A stretch of 40,269 bases of DNA from Nitrospirota bacterium (GTDB lineage: Bacteria > JACPQY01): NCBI GenBank assembly GCA_016180645.1, contig JACPAV010000049.1, positions 1 through 40,269 on the forward strand, given 5' to 3'. How positions within the stretch are numbered: the stretch's first letter is position 1; every line of letters starts with the position of its first letter. The notes under the pieces are model-generated. The model did no database searches. It saw only the letters and a program-made list of their open reading frames with translations, and had not been told where the DNA came from. Made by a program: the position numbers and the translations under genes. Below, in pieces: positions 1-6,300 of the stretch.

Positions 1-1
1 T

Positions 2-277
2 GAAATTGAAGGGCAGGGAGCGGTGGCGTCATGCTTCGAATATGCGGCGACGATCACAGATAAGCTTACCGGTCGGTGCGGGGTTTCCGTTCAAGATGCT
101 CAGGGCGTTGTGGAAGGGAAAATCGGGGGGAAGGACTGTAGCGGGGTGAAGGGCGTACGCGATAGTGTCGGCTTACACAAGACATGCATACCCTGGGTCA
201 AGGAGGCGTCCTGCACCGATGATTTCAAGAGAGGGGATAGGTACAAGGGGGAATGCATCTATCAAATAGTCAGATGA
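2..277 (+). CDS. Cysteine-rich hypothetical protein, 5'-truncated by window edge
   Basis: The reading frame is open from the left edge of the window to a TGA at 275-277, so this is most likely the C-terminal part of a longer gene. A GTG at 23 could also act as a start but has no clear ribosome binding site. The visible part has seven cysteines (for example GRCGV, GKDCSG, HKTCIPW and EASCTDD). That number in about 90 residues would suit a disulphide-bonded secreted domain, but no signal peptide can be seen because the N-terminus is missing. I do not recognise the family. The gene lies in the same direction as the next three small genes. Confidence 0.4.
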   Translation, partial: EIEGQGAVASCFEYAATITDKLTGRCGVSVQDAQGVVEGKIGGKDCSGVKGVRDSVGLHKTCIPWVKEASCTDDFKRGDRYKGECIYQIVR

Positions 278-336
278 GTATGCTCACATTTCGATTCAGC
301 CGGCCGCAACACGGTTCTGGAGAATAGGGACAATCC

Positions 337-978
337 GTGGAATGGTCTGCCCTCATCGTACTGATTGTCATCGTCGTGTGGGTGATCTTAAAGTACGAAG
401 AGGAGAAACAGCGACAATCCACCGCGGCGATGATCGCAGGGTCCGCCGTTGGTGGACGGTTCGACGAAACCGAATTCCACGGTCGGTATTCTGGAGGTCA
501 TTCAAGCTACCCAAAGGAAGAAATCGCGGTATTGGTCGTCGGTGAGCGTGGTATCGCTTTGACCGGTTACCAGTTGGCCGAGATTTTCGCCGAGGCATCT
601 CTCCGGCAAGGGTACAGGCAAATCTCGATCAAAATTCCGTATGACTCCGTTGCGGACTACGGAATAGCCACTCGCAGTCAAATTGAAGCTGGCAAAGTCC
701 TACTCCTTGGCGTTGTCGGACTCTTGCTCCAGAAGAACAAGCCGTTCCTCTACATCCGCTACACAGACGAAAAGGGCATCGACCAAACTCCCGCGTTCTA
801 TTTCCAGGATGAGACTGGACTTCAGAAATGCATGACCTTGATTGAGGAGCGCGTGAGAGGGAAGGAGCCGGTAAAAGAGGTCAGAAAAGATGGATCTCAC
901 ACCCGCCCGATGGTGTGCGGTGTATGTGGGTCTCGCCCGGAGGTCGTGTATTGCTCAAAATGTGGAAGAGGTGTGTAG
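337..978 (+). CDS. Membrane-anchored protein with PH-like core and C-terminal zinc ribbon
   Basis: A GTG start with an AGGGA-type ribosome binding site just upstream gives 213 residues. Residues 3-19 are a hydrophobic segment (ALIVLIVIVVWVILK) that should anchor the protein with its bulk in the cytoplasm. The middle region, about 65-165, has the short-strand pattern of a bacterial PH-like domain (VVGERGIALTGYQL, then ISIKIPYDSV, then FLYIRYTD). That assignment is by eye and weak. The last 25 residues hold two CxxC knuckles (CGVCG and CSKCG), a typical zinc ribbon. No enzymatic motif is visible. The 3' end overlaps the possible start of the next gene in another frame. Function unknown; possibly a membrane-tethered regulator or adaptor. 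Confidence 0.6.
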   Translation: MEWSALIVLIVIVVWVILKYEEEKQRQSTAAMIAGSAVGGRFDETEFHGRYSGGHSSYPKEEIAVLVVGERGIALTGYQLAEIFAEASLRQGYRQISIKIPYDSVADYGIATRSQIEAGKVLLLGVVGLLLQKNKPFLYIRYTDEKGIDQTPAFYFQDETGLQKCMTLIEERVRGKEPVKEVRKDGSHTRPMVCGVCGSRPEVVYCSKCGRGV

Positions 979-1213
979 TGGGTGCGCGTGGCGTGCTTAC
1001 TCGTACGAACTCCACAGCCAGCCAGCCGATCAAAATCCTTCTAAGGGGCGAGGGGGCGGCTTGATCGAGCAGGCGCTTCACGCCGTGGATCGTGACTGTT
1101 CTGGAAAACGCTTCTCCCACGCGATCAAGGTCAAACCGGAAGAAGTGGACCGGATTGCGTGGATTGCTGTAGGGCATCGACAAAGTCTCTATGTCAAGGG
1201 GGTGAATCTCTAA
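890..1213 (+). CDS. Small hypothetical protein, start uncertain
   Basis: This frame ends at a TAA at 1211-1213, two bases before the next ATG. The ATG at 890 is preceded by a good AAGAGGT site, but starting there overlaps the zinc-ribbon end of the upstream gene by 89 bases in another frame. A later GTG at 962 or 971 would nearly remove the overlap but has no good ribosome binding site. The product would be 107 or about 83 residues, soluble, with a few cysteines (CSGCAW) and no recognised domain. Support comes from its tight spacing between two same-strand genes. An ORF on the opposite strand covers the same bases, so the call is not secure. Confidence 0.4.
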   Translation: MDLTPARWCAVYVGLARRSCIAQNVEEVCSGCAWRAYSYELHSQPADQNPSKGRGGGLIEQALHAVDRDCSGKRFSHAIKVKPEEVDRIAWIAVGHRQSLYVKGVNL

Positions 1214-1214
1214 C

Positions 1215-1562
1215 ATGGAACAAGAGCGGTCTGAGCAATCAAAAACTTTGAGCGCCATAACGGTCGCCGGCGTGATTCATAAGGCTCTGGCGGGATGGGA
1301 AATGTTCACGTCTGACATCTTGGAAGCGTTGGTTGAACTTGGCCTCTTGGCCATCAGGCACATCGGCAATCCAACAGATGAGCAGGTCCACCAAGAAATC
1401 GATCGTGCCGCCGTCATCGCTCACGACATCGCCATCAGTACCACGAAAGAAAGCGGAGGCGGTCTCCGACTTGGAATCTACACAGCATTGGTTCTCTTGA
1501 AGTCAATGGCAATTACCGCCAGGATGTACGAAAAGAAGGAAGGAGTGAGGAAAGATTCCTGA
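1215..1562 (+). CDS. Small helical hypothetical protein
   Basis: An ATG preceded by AAGGGGGTG encodes 115 residues. The composition is alpha-helical, with two apolar stretches (about residues 37-50 and 88-100, the latter IYTALVLLKSMAIT) that look like amphipathic or short buried helices rather than certain membrane spans. The C-terminus is charged (YEKKEGVRK). It follows the preceding frame by one base and is probably co-transcribed with it. A terminator-like hairpin lies just after the stop. I do not recognise a family. Confidence 0.5.
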   Translation: MEQERSEQSKTLSAITVAGVIHKALAGWEMFTSDILEALVELGLLAIRHIGNPTDEQVHQEIDRAAVIAHDIAISTTKESGGGLRLGIYTALVLLKSMAITARMYEKKEGVRKDS

Positions 1563-1573
1563 CAAACTGGAGT

Positions 1574-1598
1574 GGGCGTGTCCTGGAAGGATACGCCC
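1574..1598 (+). terminator. Terminator-like hairpin after the small-gene cluster
   Basis: An 11-bp stem (GGGCGTGTCCT paired with AGGATACGCCC, one G-U pair) with a GGA loop starts 12 bases after the stop of the last small gene. No U-run follows, so a factor-independent terminator is possible but not proven. Confidence 0.35.
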
Positions 1599-2024
1599 CG
1601 ACCCCCTGCGAGGATACGGGGGAGCGAGGGAGCCGGGGCTATGTGGGCTTCAGGATGAAACTTGATTCTTCAGCATTTCCCCCATGACGGTCGAAATCGT
1701 AGCCAGATCACGGACACGTGTCAAGATGCCCCGCCGTTCGCGCCGGTGGGCCGCTGGCGGACGTTCAGGCGCGTGGATGATTCCGGGCTTTCAATTCGAG
1801 AAGGGGGTACGGCGGCGGAACCCCGCGGCGGAGTAGATTCGCGGGGAACCTTCCTCGAAAAGACACTTCCGGTAGGCTTCCGGTAGGTTCCGAAAACCCC
1901 CGCTGAACTCCACTCCGCCCCTCTCCATTCCTCTCACGTCCAGTTCCGGCTATCCTCTGAAAGTCACGGGGAATTCTTGTGATCGGAGTTGATCTGCGTG
2001 GATACTGACTCACTGTCACCACTC

Positions 2025-2064
2025 GATTTTGAGTCCGCTGCGTCTGCCATTCCGCCACTCCGGC
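2025..2064 (-). pseudogene. 5' half of tRNA-Leu (anticodon CAA), 3' half missing
   Basis: Read on the minus strand from 2064, the sequence follows tRNA-Leu exactly up to the anticodon loop. There is an acceptor 5' strand GCCGGAG, TG at positions 8-9, a D arm (GCG, loop GAATGGCAGA, CGC), the anticodon stem 5' strand GCGGA and the loop CTCAAAA with anticodon CAA (2029-2031). After two further matching bases the 3' stem strand no longer pairs, and no variable arm, T arm or acceptor 3' strand occurs downstream. Translated, this gives the well-known spurious peptide GVAEWQTQRTQN. It is a truncated tRNA, possibly a relic of integration or rearrangement at a tRNA gene. Confidence 0.75.
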
Positions 2065-2258
2065 CAACGTGATGTTGGCCGCACTTCCGTCGTTTTCGGC
2101 AGACACGGACGTCTGCGATCAGAAGGAAGCGCGGCGAGGCCTACCTAGTCCGTGCTCTCCACCTTACTCGCAGACATGGAGGTCTGCAATTCGGAGAGAG
2201 CGCGGCCAACGGGATGTTCGCCGCCCTTTCAACATTTTCGGCAGACATGGAGGTCTGC
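2062..2258. repeat. Tandem hairpin array with 71-bp period
   Basis: Three copies of an imperfect palindrome GCAGACAyGGAsGTCTGC lie at 2099-2116, 2170-2187 and 2241-2258, each starting exactly 71 bases after the one before. A second hairpin, GGCCAAC-GTGAT-GTTGGCC, at 2062-2080 has a decayed copy at 2202-2224. The composite 55-bp unit (hairpin, TTTTCG spacer, hairpin) occurs at 2062-2116 and 2204-2258. The sequences after each GCAGAC hairpin are also related (AAGCGCGGC, GAGCGCGGC, AAGTGCGGC). This is a REP/BIME-like intergenic cluster. Confidence 0.75.
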
Positions 2259-2489
2259 GGTCCGCGGGAAGTGCGGCTGGATTTCTAACCGATCAGATCT
2301 ACACCGATCGGTCTCGCTTCGCAACGGGCCCTGGACATCATGCCACGCCGGGCATGTAGGAATCGCGCTGTAACCCGCACTCCCCACCTCTGAAGCCGTG
2401 TGACTTCCATCACTCCTCGCCCTGTCATTAGGTTTGTTGTTTCAAGCACTTGGACCCATCGCGTTCGTTGCATGGAGCCCATCTTGCTC

Positions 2490-2517
2490 TTGAGAAGGTG
2501 GACCTATGGTGGTATAC
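2490..2517 (+). promoter_or_regulatory. Sigma-70-type promoter of the envelope operon
   Basis: TTGAGA at 2490-2495 and TATACT at 2512-2517 are separated by 16 bases, with a TGG extended -10 element just upstream of TATACT. Each hexamer matches 5 of 6 consensus bases. Transcription would begin near 2524, downstream of the first in-frame ATG (2506), so the next gene should start at 2554 or 2566. Confidence 0.5.
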
Positions 2518-2553
2518 TATTCGGTAATCAGGAACAGGGCTGGGATATTGCTT

Positions 2554-3396
2554 ATGCCACACATCATGGATGGACGTGTCGGCGGAGAGGGTACAAGAAG
2601 GATTTTCGTCACCCTATCGGCCGGAGTGCTTCTCCCTATTGCAGGCTTCGTGTTTTCACAACTCAGTGATGCGCAAGCCGCAGCGAGATACGCTTGGGCC
2701 CGCGCCACTCGCGTCGAAATCCGGTCGGCGCCGAACGAAAAACACGGCGTCGTGGGCGTCGTCTCGCGCGGAACGCGATTTCAAGTCACCGAAGAAGCCG
2801 ATGGATGGCTCCATGTCATCCCTCCGAGTTACGACATCCGCAGCCTCCCGGATGGATTCCGCCGGAAAGATCCCGCTACCTTCCAGGCAGGCTGGATCGT
2901 CGGAACCACAGCCTCCCAGACGGAAATCTTCGATGAAGCCACCGCGCTGCAGGTCTTCCAGGACTGGATTGAGGAACTTCGGAGGGATCCCATGATGAAG
3001 GAAGGCAGTTTCGCCGGGATCCGTCTCATCCCGTTGGCCGCCCTCTGGGCCTCCAACGAAACGCTCGAGTTCGACTTGGGCGTGGGACTCGAAGGCGAGG
3101 TGGAGACACAGATCCTCAGCGTGTTGGGCCAATGGACCTACCTCATGCTCGGCGCCCGCTTCTTCTCCGTGTTCCAGGAGGCGCGGGCCGTCGAACTTCG
3201 GCTTGTAGCGCGGGTGTGGGGCGTAGACAGCTCCGGAGTGATGGGGGCGCGCTACGAACCCATTGTGAAGATCCGCACGACACAGGACGATGCCCGCCGA
3301 ATCCGATGGGAGGAGGCCCTCGCCAAGCCGCAGGTGGATACCAAGCTCTTCTCCTATTTCTGGCAGCGCGAAAACGCAACGCTCACCACACGCTGA
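2554..3396 (+). CDS. Secreted SH3-like (SH3b) domain protein
   Basis: The start at 2554 was chosen because the promoter places the transcript start near 2524. A GGGA site lies 8 bases upstream. The 280-residue product has a signal peptide (GTRRIFVTLSAGVLL then a stretch ending in DAQA-A) and should be periplasmic or surface-exposed. Residues about 45-120 match a bacterial SH3-like domain: RVEIRSAPNEKHGVVG, then VSRGTRFQVTEEADGWLHV, then AGWIVG. These domains often bind peptidoglycan or peptides. The rest (about 130-280) is an alpha/beta region with no known motif. Its TGA overlaps the ATG of the next gene (TGATG at 3394-3398), so the two are probably translationally coupled. It may help to anchor or assemble the large lipoproteins that follow. 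Confidence 0.75.
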   Translation: MPHIMDGRVGGEGTRRIFVTLSAGVLLPIAGFVFSQLSDAQAAARYAWARATRVEIRSAPNEKHGVVGVVSRGTRFQVTEEADGWLHVIPPSYDIRSLPDGFRRKDPATFQAGWIVGTTASQTEIFDEATALQVFQDWIEELRRDPMMKEGSFAGIRLIPLAALWASNETLEFDLGVGLEGEVETQILSVLGQWTYLMLGARFFSVFQEARAVELRLVARVWGVDSSGVMGARYEPIVKIRTTQDDARRIRWEEALAKPQVDTKLFSYFWQRENATLTTR

Positions 3397-6300
3397 TGGT
3401 CCCGCCGCGCTTGGCTGCTCTCACGTTTTGCGGAGCCCTGGCCGCCTCTTGCGCCCAACCTACCCTCGGGCGGCCGCCCCAACCGCAGCTCCGCGGAGAA
3501 GACAAGGCGATCACCGTCAGTTGGGGCGCGGCCGAGGGCGCCTCCTCGTATGAGGTCTTCCACCGAGCATCGGACCCCCCCGATCTTGGGGACCCGGAGA
3601 GCCCACGCGTGGCGACCAAGGAGCTATCGGTGCGAATCGAGGAACTGGATCCCGGCTTGACGTACTACGTGAGCATTCTGGCCCTCCGCGGCTCGCAACG
3701 GAGCCAAGCTTCCTCCATCGCCTCCGTCACCACCGTTCCCCCCGCACCCGGCGCGCCGGACATTGCCCAGGTATCGAAGACGACCCTCCGCATCAGCTGG
3801 AAACCGGTGACGGGCGCCATCGACTACGAGTTGTACTATGACACGGAGTCCCAGTCCGGAAAGGCGGACGCCGATCGGAAATACGCGGGGAAACATGCCG
3901 CCCAAGGGGATTCGCCCATCGCCGTTCGCGACTGCACCCCGAATGCGGCTTGCGCCGTCACCCTCTCCGGCCTTGTCTCGGACAAGCCATACGTCTTCTC
4001 GGCGAAGGCCATCAACGGATCGGGGGCCAGCGGCTACTCGGAGGAGTCAAAGAAGCGACTTGGCCCGGGCCCATATCCCCCCCCGCCCTTGCTGAAAACA
4101 TCGTTGAAGTCCACGGGGCTCGGTCAATTTGAGCTTTCGTGGGAGGCGGTGGAAAATGCGGTCTCCTACGAAGTTCTCTACGACACCGACGCGGCGGGAG
4201 CGCCGTACGATTGCTCGGTCGCGCCGGTTGCGAAATCGGCCTGCCCCTTCGCCACCACCACCGGGACGACGCTGACGTTGAAAGACCTCAAACCGGACAT
4301 CCCCACCTCCGACCAATATCACTTCGCGGTCATTCCGATCAGCGAGAATGGAGTCCGCGGCTGCCAGCCGGGAGAACCGGGGTGCGCCGCAAAAGAAGCC
4401 GCGTGCGCGACGGAGTCGGTCGGGTGTCGCGCCGACCCACCCGTGGACGGCTTCGCCGTCAAGGCCACAACGGGAAAGAGCGCGGAGCTTACGCTCAGTT
4501 GGTCCAAGCTGGCCGGAGCGACCGGGTACGATCTGCTGATCGGGACGTCCACCGGGGCTGCGACCGGGACCTACGGCACAACGATCTCGCTGGGCGACGT
4601 AGCCGACTACGTCTACGCGGCGCCAAGCGGAGGCACGAAGTACTACCTCACGATACGCGGTCGCAACGGCCAGGGGGCCGGGCGCAACGCCGCGGAAGTG
4701 GGGGCGACAACCATTCCTTCCGCCCCCGCGAGCCTCTCGGCCTCGGCTTCGTACGTCTCGGGCCAAGTGAGTCTCAAGTGGACCGCCTCCACGGGGGCCA
4801 CCTCCTACAAAATCTATTACGATACAGATTCTTCGAACTCAACAAGCTCTGAGTTCGCGGGCAAGGAAATCAAGGAGGGGATCAGCCCGATCACGATCAC
4901 CGAGGCGGCCGCGTTCGCGAACTGCTCGGGGGGCGCCTCCACGGACCGGTGCACAACCCTCACCGCCTTGACCACAGGGTCGACCTACTCATTCGCCGTA
5001 CAGGGGGTCAATGAGAGCGGCGAAGGGGCGCTGAGCTCCACCACCACCTTCGTGCCGCTGGCCGCTCCCTCCGGCTTCAGCGCCGATGGCGACAATCAGA
5101 TCACCTTCTCGTGGTCCGCCGTCCCCGGCGCCTCGGGCTACAAAGTCTACTCGGATACGGAAACGAACGGCGGATCGGACGGGCGCTACGGCACCACCGT
5201 CACCACCGTGTCGGGCGGTTCGACGACCAGCGCCACGGCCACCGTGTCGGGCGGCTCCACGCTCTTCTTCGCCGTCACAGCCGTCTGGTCCGGCACAACG
5301 TCTCCCGCCAGCGAAAGCGCCTATTCCTCCCAACAGGCCCTGGCCGACGCCCCCACGGGATTCATCGTTCGGGGGTGCACGGGTCAGACCACGCTCCTTT
5401 GGAATCCGCTCAGCGGCGCCACGGACTACTACGTCTACTACGCGTCGAGCGCATGCACCTCAAGCACAAACAAGACCGGATGCTACAACGGTCCGGCCAC
5501 TCCCGTTTCCGGCACCAGCTACAAGAGCGCCACCGCCGCGGTCTGCGCGAACTCCACGACCGTCTCACCGGGCACATGCTCCACCTCCCAGTGCGCGGCC
5601 ACGATCACCGGTCTCACGAACGGAACGACCTACTACTTCTCCGTCCGCGGCGGCTTCGACGGCAAGAAGACGCCTTTCGCCTCGGAACTTTCCGCCGTTC
5701 CCCTGGCCGCCCCCACGGGCCTCTCCATCGCCTCATGCGGTTCCACCAGCGCCAACTTGAGCTGGACGGCCGTGACGGGTGCCGCGTCCTACCAAGTCTG
5801 CGTCAAATCCACCTCCGCGCCGTCGGCCGGAAGCTGTCCCGGCGTTCAAGCGGCAACAGGCACCACGGCAACCGTAACGAGTCTCAGCGTCGGAACCAAC
5901 TACTTTTTCACGGTGGACGCCCTCTCGGGCAGCACTTCCACGAGCGACCACAGTAGCTCCGTCAATACGACCCTCCTCGCGGCACCCACCAATGCCGACG
6001 TCATCAGCCCGAACGCGGGTCCCAGCGGGCGCGTGACCCTCTCGTGGACCTACTCCGGCGCCGGCACACCCGCCGGGTACAAGATCTACTACCAGACGGC
6101 CTCGTCCGTTTCCGCCTCGTGCAGCACCGGATGTATCACCGGCGAAACCGCGCAAGCCGCGGAAGACCTGGCAGCCACCGAAGACGCGGGACTGACCGGC
6201 GTGCCCAGCCCCCTCGGGGCCATCACCACCACCGCCACAACCTACACCATGACGGGGTTGGACGCATTGAAGGACTACTACTTCAAAGTCGCCGCCGTCA

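Larger units (their letters stand above)
1599..2489. other. Gene-free stretch rich in hairpins
   Basis: About 900 bases with no credible gene. The ORFs here have no ribosome binding sites and unlikely compositions. The stretch holds a small direct repeat (CTTCCGGTAGG twice near 1866-1890), a tRNA-Leu 5' half on the minus strand, and an array of spaced hairpins, both described separately. The last 200 bases before the next promoter show nothing I can assign. Confidence 0.6.

Noticed and set aside
881-1258. Minus-strand ORF opposite the small genes at the left edge
   Set aside because: No ribosome binding site, no recognisable domain, and the plus-strand genes are more tightly spaced and coherent.
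2012-2020. ACTGTCACC beside the tRNA half, matching nine bases of the 28040 palindrome arm
   Set aside because: Nine bases can match by chance in 40 kb, and the rest of the palindrome is absent.
1600-2064. Group I intron splitting tRNA-Leu
   Set aside because: No 3' half of the tRNA and no intron core was found downstream on the minus strand. Known tRNA-Leu introns sit in the UAA form.
1765-2106. Minus-strand ORF containing GVAEWQTQRTQN
   Set aside because: This peptide is the translation of the tRNA-Leu fragment, a common annotation artefact.
2099-2258. CRISPR-like array
   Set aside because: Only three short palindromes, with related rather than unique spacers, and no cas genes. It fits a REP-type cluster better.
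4047-4766. Long ORFs in other frames across 3.3-9 kb and 6-8 kb on both strands
   Set aside because: They lie within the FN3/FG-GAP gene, are Arg- and Gly-rich shadows of its GC-rich codons, and have no domains or ribosome binding sites.
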